Positions 1 through 7,677 of a stretch of DNA of 64,000 nt are shown here, one piece after another. Position numbers and translations under genes: made by a program. The stretch comes from Fidelibacterota bacterium (GTDB lineage Bacteria > Pseudomonadota > Alphaproteobacteria > Rhodospirillales > Rhodospirillaceae): assembly GCA_947476895.1 (NCBI GenBank), contig CANJRX010000004.1, positions 85,877 to 149,876 of the forward strand. The letters run 5' to 3'. A model generated the notes under the pieces. It did no database searches. It saw only the letters and a program-made list of their open reading frames with translations, and was not told where the DNA came from. The stretch's first letter is position 1; the number at the start of each line of letters is the position of its first letter.

Positions 1-141
1 CCGCTGGCGCGTGAAATATGGGCGAAGTTGGGTGAAGGCCGGGAAGGTCTGGACGAGGCTTTCAAGTTCGTCGTGCACCGCCTGCCGAGCGATGTAGAGC
101 TTACATACTTCAGCTACGCGCCGACGTTTCTCACAAATTAA
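1..141 (+). CDS. C-terminal end of an unrecognised protein (5' truncated by window edge)
   Basis: Frame 1 is open from the first base to a TAA at 139-141 and encodes 46 residues ending in SYAPTFLTN. The start lies outside the window, so length and domain content are unknown, and I do not recognise the family from this fragment. The stop codon sits 3 bp before the core of a palindromic repeat, an arrangement repeated at other genes in the first 12 kb. That recurring context is the best support that this is a real gene end rather than a chance open frame. Confidence 0.45.
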   Translation, partial: PLAREIWAKLGEGREGLDEAFKFVVHRLPSDVELTYFSYAPTFLTN

Positions 142-160
142 TTCGTACCTGGTACAATAA
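141..160. repeat. REP-like palindrome, copy 1
   Basis: The core GTACCTGGTAC lies at 145-155, an 11-bp inverted repeat centred on T150. The flanks are AT-rich and only partly symmetric here. It follows the TAA stop (139-141) of the left-edge gene by 3 bp. The same core recurs at 3155, 3179, 3889, 3912, 8931 and 11904. It contains CCTGG, a Dcm-type CCWGG site. Confidence 0.8.
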
Positions 161-216
161 TTTTAAGGCGCGACGCTCCAGGCGCAGGTGGTGGCGCCCA
201 CGTCCATGTGCGCGGC

Positions 217-540
217 CTACTTGTCGCAAAGGCTGATGCGCTTTTGGCATAAGGGGCCTTTAGCGTTTGAAATTGTCAGCAGGCCATCGGTGATGCGCCA
301 TTCCCGCAAGCGCTCGCAGCCAGGAATGTTGCTGGGGTAGAGGTAAGTAATATCATCCTGAGGGTCGATGGTATGTTCGATCAGCTTCCAGGTGTATTCC
401 CGAAACGCATATTCGAAGCGCATGACAACCGCTTCGTTGCGGCTGTTGATGATGTTGATTGCAGCTTTGTCTTGGCTTTGCGCGTGAACTGTCCCGCCCA
501 GCAAAGCCGCCAACAGAAATCCCAGAGTGATCGGTTTCAT
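217..540 (-). CDS. Small secreted protein of unknown function
   Basis: The start is placed at the ATG at 538-540 because the next 21 residues form a clean signal peptide (MKPITLGFLLAALLGGTVHA, then Q). The open frame upstream runs antisense into parE and has no secretion signal. The product is 107 residues, about 86 after cleavage. The mature part holds three cysteines (GCERL, PLCQK, SLCDK), an odd number, so one disulfide plus a free or paired cysteine is possible in the periplasm. It lies 67 bp downstream of parE on the same strand and may be co-transcribed. I do not recognise a family. Confidence 0.6.
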   Translation of the reverse strand: MKPITLGFLLAALLGGTVHAQSQDKAAINIINSRNEAVVMRFEYAFREYTWKLIEHTIDPQDDITYLYPSNIPGCERLREWRITDGLLTISNAKGPLCQKRISLCDK

Positions 541-607
541 ACGCCAAGCCCCCCGCCCGTAATGAGGGAAGATTGTCACATATTCAACGTATTGGTAAAG
601 AGCGCGC

Positions 608-2647
608 CTAGATGTCCAAGGCTGCCGCGAACTTGGCGTTTTCCTGGATGAACTTGAAGCGCTCTTCAGGCTTACGGCCCATAAGCTGTTCGACAAGCTT
701 GGCCGTCGCGCGCTGCGCACTTTTTTCTTCGTTGCCGGCCAGCATGACTTTGAGCAGCGTGCGCCGTCCCGGATCCATGGTGGTTTCCTTCAGCTGCCCC
801 GGCGGCATTTCGCCAAGACCTTTGAAGCGGCTGACTTCGACTTTGCCGCGGCTGTCGAAATCGCTTTTCATAATGCGTTCTTTGTCGGCATCGTCCATGG
901 CGTAGATGGTCTTGCCGCGCTGGGTGAGGCGGTACAGCGGCGGCATAGCAAGAAAGAGATGGCCGTTGTCGATGAGCTCCGGCATCTCGCGATAGAAGAA
1001 CGTCATCAACAAACTGGCGATATGCGCTCCGTCCACGTCGGCGTCGGTCATGATGATGATCTTCTCGTAGCGCAGCTTGCTTTCGTCGTAACGCTCGCGA
1101 ATGCCGCAGCCGAGCGCTTCAATCAGATCCTGGATTTCCTGATTGGCGCGCATTTTATCGTCGGTCGCCGAAGCCACGTTCAGGATTTTACCGCGCAAGG
1201 GCAGCACGGCTTGGGTTTCGCGTGAACGCGCTTGTTTTGCCGAGCCGCCGGCGCTGTCGCCTTCGACGATGAACAACTCTGTGCCTTGCGGCGACGAGCG
1301 TGTGCAGTCGGTCAGCTTGCCGGGCAGGCGCAGTTTCTTGGTGGCCGACTTGCGGCTGAAGTCCTGATCTTGGCGTTTTTTGACGCGCTCATTGGCGCGC
1401 GCGATCACGGTTTCCAACAGCGTATTGGCAGTGTTCACATCGCCCGACAGCCAATGGTCGAAGTGATCCTTGATCACAGTTTCCACAAGCTTGGTCGCGG
1501 ATACCGAAACCAGTTTCTCTTTGGTCTGGCCTTGGAACTGCGGATCTTTGATGAAGACCGACAGCATGATGCAGGCGCCGCCCCACAGATCCTCGCCTGT
1601 GACATTGGCGAGGCCTTTGGTGCCGGTCATCTCGGCGTAGCCTTTCAGCGCCCGCAGCATGGCGGACTTGAAGCCTTGCTCGTGCGTGCCGCCTTCGACC
1701 GTGGGAATGGTATTGCAGTAGGAATTCATGAAGCCGGCTTCGTCGTCGGGCCAGCAGGCGGCCCATTCGACTTTGCCGTTGTTGTCGCTGTCGGTCAGTT
1801 CCGCTTTACCGGCGAAGAAACTTTCCACCAGGCGTTTGCGGCCCGCGAGCACATGCGTGAGATAATCCGTAAGGCCGTTGACGAAATGCAGTTCCTCTTC
1901 GGCCGGTGTTTTATCATCGCCCTTTAGCAGGGCCTTGTCGCAGGACCAACGGACCTTCACGCCTTGGAACAGGTACGCCTTGGAGCGCACCATGCGATAG
2001 ACCACGGCGGGGCGGTAGCGCGCCGTCTCTCCAAAGATTTCTGTGTCGGGTGTGAAGATCACAGTCGTGCCGCGGCGGTTGACGCTGCCGCCTTTGATCA
2101 GTTTGGTGGTCGGAAGACCGCGGCTAAATTTCTGAGTATAGAGCGTCTTGTCGCGCGCGACTTCCACCGTGAGGTCGCTCGACAGCGCATTGACGACGCT
2201 GGCGCCGACGCCGTGCAGACCGCCCGAGGTTTGATAAACCTTGCCGGAGAATTTTCCGCCCGCATGCAGCGTGGTCATGATGACTTCGAGCGCCGACTTT
2301 TTCGGGAACTTCGGATGCGCGTCGATGGGCATGCCGCGGCCGTTGTCGACGATGGTCACTTCGTTATCGACGCCGAGATGCACTTCGATGGTATTGGCAT
2401 AGCCGGCCACGGCTTCGTCCATGGCGTTGTCGAGCGTTTCGGCGATGAGGTGATGCATCGCGTTCTCATCGCTGCCGCCGATGTACATGCCGGGGCGGCG
2501 GCGCACGGGCTCGAGGCCTTCTAAGACCTCGATGTCTTTGGCGGTGTACCCACCGCCTTCGGATTTCTTTGCGGTTTTCTCAGCGCCTTTTGGAACGCCT
2601 TTTTTGGCGCCCTTTTTGGGTTTGTCGTCGTCGAAAAGATCAGCCAT
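608..2647 (-). CDS. parE: DNA topoisomerase IV subunit B
   Basis: The 679-residue protein is the ATPase subunit of topoisomerase IV, which decatenates daughter chromosomes together with ParC. A Lys-rich N-terminal tail of about 30 residues precedes the GHKL ATPase fold (LDNAMDEAVAG, DNGRGMP, and GGLHGVGASVVNAL as the ATP lid). A transducer domain follows, then a TOPRIM domain with EGDSAGG and the metal-binding TDADVDGAH motif. The length and absence of a GyrB-specific insertion favour ParE over GyrB. The C terminus (LMGRKPEERFKFIQENA) is typical of the subunit. The gene is divergent from the thioesterase gene, with about 100 bp between them. GyrB is the alternative and less likely. Confidence 0.93.
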   Translation of the reverse strand: MADLFDDDKPKKGAKKGVPKGAEKTAKKSEGGGYTAKDIEVLEGLEPVRRRPGMYIGGSDENAMHHLIAETLDNAMDEAVAGYANTIEVHLGVDNEVTIVDNGRGMPIDAHPKFPKKSALEVIMTTLHAGGKFSGKVYQTSGGLHGVGASVVNALSSDLTVEVARDKTLYTQKFSRGLPTTKLIKGGSVNRRGTTVIFTPDTEIFGETARYRPAVVYRMVRSKAYLFQGVKVRWSCDKALLKGDDKTPAEEELHFVNGLTDYLTHVLAGRKRLVESFFAGKAELTDSDNNGKVEWAACWPDDEAGFMNSYCNTIPTVEGGTHEQGFKSAMLRALKGYAEMTGTKGLANVTGEDLWGGACIMLSVFIKDPQFQGQTKEKLVSVSATKLVETVIKDHFDHWLSGDVNTANTLLETVIARANERVKKRQDQDFSRKSATKKLRLPGKLTDCTRSSPQGTELFIVEGDSAGGSAKQARSRETQAVLPLRGKILNVASATDDKMRANQEIQDLIEALGCGIRERYDESKLRYEKIIIMTDADVDGAHIASLLMTFFYREMPELIDNGHLFLAMPPLYRLTQRGKTIYAMDDADKERIMKSDFDSRGKVEVSRFKGLGEMPPGQLKETTMDPGRRTLLKVMLAGNEEKSAQRATAKLVEQLMGRKPEERFKFIQENAKFAAALDI

Positions 2648-2750
2648 TTACCAGATCAACCATGTGCGGGGGCGCGAATCCGCGTAAAGTATGAGGGTTC
2701 ACGCCTGCATACAATATGTGGGCCGATAATATCTGCGAGGGGATACGTCG

Positions 2751-3152
2751 ATGAGCAAGCACACGCCGCGCGCCGAACCCCAGGGCGAAGTGTCTCTCCG
2801 CATGGTGGCCATGCCGGCCGATACCAACCCTTCGGGCCAGATCTTCGGCGGCTGGGTGCTGGGGCAGATGGACATGGCGGGCAGCATTCACGCCGTGGGC
2901 CAGTCGGGCCAGCGCGTGGTGACCGTCGCCGTGGATGCCATGGTGTTCCACAAGCCGGTGCATGTGGGCGACGAGGTCACCTGCTACACCAAGATCATGC
3001 GGGTGGGACGAACGTCGATCTCGGTCCTGGTGGAAACCTGGGTGAGGCGCAGCCGCCTCGGTACCTCCATCCACGTCACCGAGGGCCTATTCACCTACGT
3101 CGCCGTAGACGCCCGCGGCCACCCCACCGAAATCCTCAACAAAGAATTTTAA
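2751..3152 (+). CDS. YciA-like acyl-CoA thioesterase
   Basis: This 133-residue single hotdog-domain protein belongs to the cytosolic acyl-CoA hydrolases of the YciA/BFIT type. The family signature is clear: MPADTNPSGQIFGGWVLGQMD near residues 21-41, with the catalytic Asp in PADTN and the conserved GGW turn. The later segment VDAMVFHKPVHVGDEV is also typical. Such enzymes hydrolyse short- to long-chain acyl-CoA thioesters; the actual substrate cannot be read from sequence. Its TAA stop (3150-3152) is the first base triplet of the flank of a palindromic repeat, so the repeat seems to supply the stop codon. Confidence 0.88.
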   Translation: MSKHTPRAEPQGEVSLRMVAMPADTNPSGQIFGGWVLGQMDMAGSIHAVGQSGQRVVTVAVDAMVFHKPVHVGDEVTCYTKIMRVGRTSISVLVETWVRRSRLGTSIHVTEGLFTYVAVDARGHPTEILNKEF

Positions 3153-3197
3153 TTGTACCTGGTACGAATAAATTAATTGTACCAGGTACAATTAATT
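3151..3197. repeat. Inverted pair of REP-like palindromes (REPIN-like), copies 2 and 3
   Basis: Two cores, GTACCTGGTAC (3155-3165) and GTACCAGGTAC (3179-3189), face each other with centres 24 bp apart and an AT-rich linker. The two make a larger imperfect inverted repeat, the arrangement called a REPIN for REP sequences. The thioesterase stop (TAA, 3150-3152) enters from the left 2 bp before the first core. The RAYT stop (complement of 3192-3194) enters from the right 2 bp after the second core. Confidence 0.85.
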
Positions 3198-3878
3198 CGC
3201 GTGCGGGCGGCCGCGTTTGCGTTGGGTGATGGTGCGTCCGGCGTGGCGGCTGACGAGGGCGGCGAAGCGCTCTGGGCCTAGCGGCCACCCGCCGTTGAGA
3301 GCGTCACGGATGGCGCCGAGGGTCGTGTCCGGAATCGCACCCTCGAACAGCCCGGCATAGGCCGCGGGGCGATCCGCGGCCTCGGAAGCGAGGGTTTCAT
3401 AGAGCGCGTGGTGCGAAATCAGAGGATCGGCTTTGCCCTCGGCGTTGGCCTTATAGCTCGACCAGCGGTACGCGCCCGGTGCTTTGGCGAGGCCGGCACG
3501 CACGGGGTTCAGCTCGATATAGCGGCTGCAGGCAAAGTAGTAATCATCGGCCTCAATGAGCGATGCGCGGTAGCGCCCCTCCCACAAACTCCCGGTGCGC
3601 TCATGCGTGCCGTTGATGTAGCGGCTGTAGCGCCAGTTCACATGCTTCATGGCGCGCGGTAAGGCGAGGGCGGTTTCTGGCGACACCAACAGGTGCAAGT
3701 GGTTGGTCATCAGCACATAGGCATGCACGGCGACGCCGTGCTCGGCCGCGGCTTCGCCCAGCCAGTCGAGATACTGCTTAGCGCCGGCCGCGTCGAAAAA
3801 CACTTGGCCCTTATTATTGCCGCGCTGGATCACATGAACGGGGTGGCCGGGCAGAAAAACGCGCGGGCGGCGGGGCAT
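3192..3878 (-). CDS. REP-associated tyrosine transposase (RAYT, Y1 HUH family)
   Basis: The 228-residue protein carries a Y1 transposase domain of the IS200/IS605-related RAYT type. The HUH metal-binding motif is HLH at residues 60-62 in YVLMTNHLHLLVS. The catalytic tyrosine is most likely one of those in NWRYSRYING (residues 81-90), followed by the family-typical GSLWEGRYRASLIE. RAYTs are domesticated single-strand nucleases thought to spread REP/REPIN sequences in trans. In keeping with that role the gene is bracketed by REPIN-like pairs at 3151-3197 and 3883-3928. Its own stop codon lies in the repeat flank. The ATG is at 3876-3878. The cognate repeats lack an obvious 5' GTAG/GTGG tetranucleotide, unlike described REPs. 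Confidence 0.88.
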   Translation of the reverse strand: MPRRPRVFLPGHPVHVIQRGNNKGQVFFDAAGAKQYLDWLGEAAAEHGVAVHAYVLMTNHLHLLVSPETALALPRAMKHVNWRYSRYINGTHERTGSLWEGRYRASLIEADDYYFACSRYIELNPVRAGLAKAPGAYRWSSYKANAEGKADPLISHHALYETLASEAADRPAAYAGLFEGAIPDTTLGAIRDALNGGWPLGPERFAALVSRHAGRTITQRKRGRPHAN

Positions 3879-3882
3879 GGCT

Positions 3883-3928
3883 AATTCCGTACCTGGTACA
3901 ATTAATTAATTGTACCAGGTACGATTTA
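3883..3928. repeat. Inverted pair of REP-like palindromes (REPIN-like), copies 4 and 5
   Basis: The cores are GTACCTGGTAC (3889-3899) and GTACCAGGTAC (3912-3922). Together 3889-3922 is a perfect 34-bp inverted repeat centred on the AATTAATT linker. It lies directly upstream of the RAYT start codon. On the other side it was 3 bp after the original stop codon (complement of 3926-3928) of the FemAB-like gene before the IS element inserted. Confidence 0.85.
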
Positions 3929-4018
3929 TTTGTCCACATGGCGCACGATTATCCCTTGACGACAAGTAACCTGCCGGATACGCTATCCCTTGTCAACCAG
4001 TAAGGGGATAGAGTCGTT

Positions 4019-4900
4019 ATGGCCAAGTACACCTTCAAGCAGTTCCAAGCGGAATATCCGGATGACGCGGCCTGCCTCCTGAGGCTCATGGAGATCAAAT
4101 GCGGGGGCACTGAGCGCTATTGCGAGGGCTGCGGGGTGCTTTCTAAGTTCCACCCGATGAGTAAGCGCCGGGGCTTCGCTTGCCAGACCTGTGGCCATCA
4201 TGTGTTCCCCTGCGCCGGAACGATCTTCGAGAAGTCCAGCACGGCGCTGACGAAGTGGTTCTTCGCCATGTACCTGATGACCAGTACCCGCCACGGCGTT
4301 GCCGCGAAGGAATTGGAGCGCCAGTTAGGCGTGACCTACAAAACGGCGTGGCGTATGGCCCATGAGTTGCGGAAGCTGATGGCTTCCGCCGATACAAACC
4401 GCCCTCTGATTGGCCATGTTGAGATTGACGAAACCCTGATTGGCGGTCGCCAAAAGGGCGGGGCAAAAGCCCGTCTCAAAAACAAAACCATCGTCATGGG
4501 CATGGTAGAGCGAGATGGCATTATTCGGGCTGGGGTGGTCCAGGACGTGAAAATGGCTACGCTAGACCCCATTATCAAACACAACGTCCACATCGGCAGC
4601 ACGATCACCACCGATGAGTTCCACAGCTACAACAGCATCCCTAAGCAGTGGTACGAGCATGGCGTCGTGAACCATTCAGCGAAGGAATATGTTCGAGGCA
4701 AGCACCACACCAATACGATTGAAGGTCATTGGTCACAGCTAAAGCGTTCGATCAAAGGAACGCACGTTCACGTATCTGGTAAGCATCTGTGGAAATACGT
4801 CAGCGAGTTCAGCTTTCGCCGCAATCACCGCGCCTCACACGAAGGCATGTTTAATCAGCTTGTGGCTTCGTTCGTGCTGCCGCGTTTAGCAGAGACGTGA
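4019..4900 (+). CDS. IS1595-family (ISXO2-like) DDE transposase
   Basis: The 293-residue transposase has an N-terminal zinc ribbon (Cys35, Cys38, Cys55, Cys58) and a helix-turn-helix-like region around residues 92-115 (GVAAKELERQLGVTYKTAWR). The ISXO2-type RNase H fold follows. The candidate catalytic acids are Asp137 (HVEIDETLIGG), Asp199 (TTDEFHSYN) and Glu235 (NTIEGHWSQLKR). All domains look intact and no frameshift is seen, so it is probably active. A purine-rich AAGGGGAT element lies just before the ATG. It ends inside the IS, overlapping the end of the oppositely oriented protease gene by 50 bp. Confidence 0.93.
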   Translation: MAKYTFKQFQAEYPDDAACLLRLMEIKCGGTERYCEGCGVLSKFHPMSKRRGFACQTCGHHVFPCAGTIFEKSSTALTKWFFAMYLMTSTRHGVAAKELERQLGVTYKTAWRMAHELRKLMASADTNRPLIGHVEIDETLIGGRQKGGAKARLKNKTIVMGMVERDGIIRAGVVQDVKMATLDPIIKHNVHIGSTITTDEFHSYNSIPKQWYEHGVVNHSAKEYVRGKHHTNTIEGHWSQLKRSIKGTHVHVSGKHLWKYVSEFSFRRNHRASHEGMFNQLVASFVLPRLAET

Positions 4901-5783
4901 AAGCCTCTTTATGTTGTGAAGTGGTCTGGTCCACTTCCTCAATGTGACCGGCTAATTCTACGCCGTCCTTCAGTATCAACATCTTTTCAAAATCGCGCTC
5001 GACTTCTTTGTGGGGATTAGACAATGCCGGTACCTCCAAGAGTTCTAGAATTTTCCAACTGGGAACGACGCCGTTGAGCCAAGTGTTTTCCCCAGTGTCA
5101 GGGTCGATAATGTGCCCCCAGTTCACGCCTAGTAAACCGAAAAAACTCATAACCTTCATCACGACAATCGGAGAGTGATCCTGTCGATAAACGGCCACTG
5201 GGGAACCTGAGAATCCCGTGCGGGATCGCATCTCAACCGCAAAACTTTCTTGGTTCCGCTTTAGTCCTGGATGCGGGATGTTCTCTAACATCATACTGAC
5301 ACAACCGAATCGCATCGCCGGGCGGTTATCGCGCGAGCCCTGATGGTTGAGAAAGCGTCCCGGCATAAGCACTTCGTCACCGACGCCAATCTCGTATTCT
5401 ATCATTTGCTCTTTGGTGAGAATCTTGTGCGTGGGCATCATGCGTAGAGCATGAATACCGAAATCCATTTTCCCTATGAGTGACGCGATAGCGAGGTCGT
5501 CGCCGTCGGGGTGGACAATCCAGTCATGCGTATCCAGGTCGATGACGTCGGGCTTTAGGCCGTCGCGCCGGTTCACTCGAATGACTGGACAGCCCATATC
5601 CCAAGCGACGTGTCGGTTCGTCACCATGAAGGGGTTATAACGCTCGGTAAATTTGCCGTTGGAATAGATCGGCTTGCCGATGAGAAAGCAGGTACCGCCG
5701 GAGCGCGCGTGCTTTTCCGCCTCATCCTTCGTCTTGTAGAGGAAGGCAACGCCCTCCAGAATGTTATCTGGCGCTCTAGGCAT
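4851..5783 (-). CDS. Trypsin-like serine protease carried as IS passenger
   Basis: The 310-residue protein shows a chymotrypsin/trypsin-type triad: His58 in VTNRHVAW, Asp96 in GDDLAIAS and Ser192 in RTGFSGSPV, the equivalent of the family GDSGGP. I see no signal peptide or membrane segment, so it is probably cytosolic. The start at 5783 is chosen because AGGAGG lies 10 bp upstream; the frame stays open to 5897, so a longer form is possible. The gene lies wholly between the terminal repeats of the IS and is antisense to the transposase. It is therefore cargo, not host sequence. Whether it aids transposition, protects the element or acts in host conflict is unknown. The fold assignment is firm; substrate is not inferable. 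Confidence 0.8.
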   Translation of the reverse strand: MPRAPDNILEGVAFLYKTKDEAEKHARSGGTCFLIGKPIYSNGKFTERYNPFMVTNRHVAWDMGCPVIRVNRRDGLKPDVIDLDTHDWIVHPDGDDLAIASLIGKMDFGIHALRMMPTHKILTKEQMIEYEIGVGDEVLMPGRFLNHQGSRDNRPAMRFGCVSMMLENIPHPGLKRNQESFAVEMRSRTGFSGSPVAVYRQDHSPIVVMKVMSFFGLLGVNWGHIIDPDTGENTWLNGVVPSWKILELLEVPALSNPHKEVERDFEKMLILKDGVELAGHIEEVDQTTSQHKEAFTSLLNAAARTKPQAD

Positions 5784-5924
5784 ATCCTCAGGGCCTCCTG
5801 AACCCGCCCATGAGGATCGCGCGTGCAGTATCCAAGGCGGGCAACATGGCTCGTCACTGGCGACAGCTAGTCTCAAGGGTGGGCTAGCGTGGTCCATATA
5901 GTTTTACCCGTCCACTACTTGTTG

Positions 5925-7115
5925 TTAAGGGATAATCGTGACATGGCGGTAGGGACCGGCTTCGGCCAAGGCCTCGATTTCCTCGGTCACCGCTTCGCGT
6001 TCTTGATCGAGGAAGCGGGCCACAGCGGCTTTGAAGGCCGGGTCGGCGATCCAGTGGGCGGAATAGGTCGGGCGGGGCAGGTAGCCCCGCTGGATCTTAT
6101 GCTGCCCTTGCGCCCCGGCCTCGACCCAGGCAAGCCCGCGCGCGATGGCGAAGTCGATGGCGCGGTAGTAGCAGACCTCGAAATGCAGCATGGGGGCGTC
6201 CACGACGGTCCCCCAGTTGCGCCCAAACAGCGTATCGCCGCCCATGAGGTTGAGCGCGCCGCAGACCAGCTGGCCGTCCTTTTCGCCCATGATCAGCACC
6301 ACGGCGTCGCCCAAGCGCTGACCCAACAAATCGAAGAATTCGCGGGTGAGGTAGGCCTGCCCCCACTTGCGATCCGAGGTGTTCATATAAAAGGCGAAGA
6401 ACGCATCCCAGTGCCGCGGCGTGATGTCCGCCCCCGTCAGCGTCGAAATCGTAATACCGGCGCTGTTAGCGACTTCGCGCTCGCGCCGGATGGTTTTGCG
6501 TTTGCGCGACGACAGCGCCCCCAGAAAATCATCGAAGCTCGCGTAGCATTCGTTCTTCCAGTGATACTGCTCCCCGAGGCGCGGCAATAAACCTGCGTCG
6601 GTCATGAGCTCCGCTTCCGGCGCCGTCGGGAACGTCACATGCAAGGACGAAACTTTCAAACGCTGCGCCAACTCGACCATGCCGGCCAGCAGTGTGCGCT
6701 GCAGGTCAGCGCTTGTCGCGGCATCCACATCACCACGCACCATCAGCCGGGGGCCCGTCACCGGCGTAAACGGCACGGCGCATTGCAGTTTGGGATAATA
6801 GCGCCCGCCGGCGCGTTGATAGGCCTCGGCCCAGCCCCAATCGAAGACATATTCGCCGTAAGAATGGGACTTTAAATACAACGGCGCACACGCGAGCACA
6901 CGCCCTTTGCCGTCTTCCAAGACGACATGCTGTGGCCGCCATCCGGCCTCGGCATCCACCGATCCGGAATCCTCAAGCGCGCTAAAGAAAGCGTGACGCA
7001 CAAAAGGATTGTGGTGAGGTGTGCCCACGCCGGCGCAAGCGTCCCAGTTCGCAGCTGGAACTTTATGGATGCTTGAGACGACTTTTAAGGTCCAGGCCTC
7101 GCGCGCGTCATCCAA
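5925..7115 (-). CDS. FemAB-like / DUF482 acyltransferase, C terminus rewritten by IS insertion
   Basis: The 396-residue protein matches the DUF482 'peptidoglycan biosynthesis/recognition' family of tandem GNAT folds. Features are HHNPFVRHAFFSALEDSG near the N terminus, LYLKSHSYGEYVFDWGWA, SSRKRKTIRREREVA, and the C-terminal VEAGAQGQHKIQRGYLP. The start is the TTG at 7113-7115, 2 bp after the ridA stop, so the two form an operon. The IS at 3944-5940 inserted into the third-last sense codon. The present end HVTIIP-stop is read from the IS terminal repeat. Joining the flanks across one copy of the target duplication restores HVDK-stop, with the stop at the complement of 3926-3928. Only the last two residues were changed, so function is probably kept. 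Substrate is unknown. Confidence 0.85.
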   Translation of the reverse strand: MDDAREAWTLKVVSSIHKVPAANWDACAGVGTPHHNPFVRHAFFSALEDSGSVDAEAGWRPQHVVLEDGKGRVLACAPLYLKSHSYGEYVFDWGWAEAYQRAGGRYYPKLQCAVPFTPVTGPRLMVRGDVDAATSADLQRTLLAGMVELAQRLKVSSLHVTFPTAPEAELMTDAGLLPRLGEQYHWKNECYASFDDFLGALSSRKRKTIRREREVANSAGITISTLTGADITPRHWDAFFAFYMNTSDRKWGQAYLTREFFDLLGQRLGDAVVLIMGEKDGQLVCGALNLMGGDTLFGRNWGTVVDAPMLHFEVCYYRAIDFAIARGLAWVEAGAQGQHKIQRGYLPRPTYSAHWIADPAFKAAVARFLDQEREAVTEEIEALAEAGPYRHVTIIP

Positions 7116-7117
7116 TG

Positions 7118-7585
7118 TTAGGCAACCTCAAACACCGCTTCGACTTCAACCGATGCGCCGCGCGGTAGCGACGGCGCACCGACAGCCGCACGCGAATGAC
7201 GTCCGGCATCACGGAAGACTTCCACCATCAAATCTGAAGCGCCGTTGATGACTTTGGGCTGATCGGCAAAACCCGCAACGCCCGCAACAAACCCTGTGAG
7301 TTTCACCACCTGTATCACGCGGTCGAGATCGCCGTTGCAGGCCGCTTTCACCTGGGCGATGAGGTTAAGACCGCAAATGCGGGCCGCCTGGTAAGCGTCA
7401 TCGGTAGAGACTTCGGCCCCCACGAGTCCCGGAAATTTAAGCTGTCCGTCCCACATCGGCAGCTGGCCCGAGACAAACACCAGATTTCCACTGCGCACAT
7501 AGGGGACATAATTTGCTACGGGCGCGGACGCTGCTGGCAAAATCATGCCCAAAGCCTGGATATGTGCGTCGATTTTACCGGCCAT
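7118..7585 (-). CDS. RidA (YjgF/YER057c/UK114) family protein
   Basis: This 155-residue protein is a member of the Rid family, trimeric enzymes that hydrolyse reactive enamine/imine intermediates of PLP enzymes. Visible features include the NYVPYVRSGNLVFVSGQLP core, a VIQVVKLTGFV strand and a C-terminal RAAVGAPSLPRGASVEVEAVFEV segment with the conserved Arg (SRAAVGA). The start at 7585 is supported by GAGGAG about 6 bp upstream; the frame continues further but without such a site. It is the first gene of a two-gene operon with the FemAB-like gene and is divergent from serA, with 92 bp between starts. It is closer to the longer RidA-like subgroup than to archetypal 125-residue RidA. Confidence 0.85.
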   Translation of the reverse strand: MAGKIDAHIQALGMILPAASAPVANYVPYVRSGNLVFVSGQLPMWDGQLKFPGLVGAEVSTDDAYQAARICGLNLIAQVKAACNGDLDRVIQVVKLTGFVAGVAGFADQPKVINGASDLMVEVFRDAGRHSRAAVGAPSLPRGASVEVEAVFEVA

Positions 7586-7677
7586 AAAATACTCCTCGGA
7601 TTGTCTTAAACAGGGGCAGCAAATGTGATAGTCCACGGCCTCAAAGCTGCATCGCTATTACATATGAAAGCACGCCG

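Larger units (their letters stand above)
3944..5940. mobile_element. IS1595-family insertion sequence with a protease passenger gene (1,997 bp)
   Basis: Both ends are visible. The 25-bp terminal inverted repeats are 3944-3968 and 5916-5940. Each starts CACGATTATCCCTT from its outer end, and they differ at two positions. The element is flanked by an exact 8-bp target duplication, ACATGGCG, at 3936-3943 and 5941-5948, which fits the 8-bp duplications of IS1595-family elements. Inside are the transposase (plus strand) and a trypsin-like protease (minus strand), convergent and overlapping by 50 bp at their 3' ends. A subterminal inverted repeat (CTATCCC 3983-3989 / GGGATAG 4005-4011) precedes the transposase start. 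Intact ends, near-identical repeats and an exact target duplication suggest a recent insertion. Confidence 0.93.

Noticed and set aside
5925..7115. FemAB-like gene as an IS-disrupted pseudogene
   Set aside because: Reconstruction shows that only the last two residues changed; the domain is complete.
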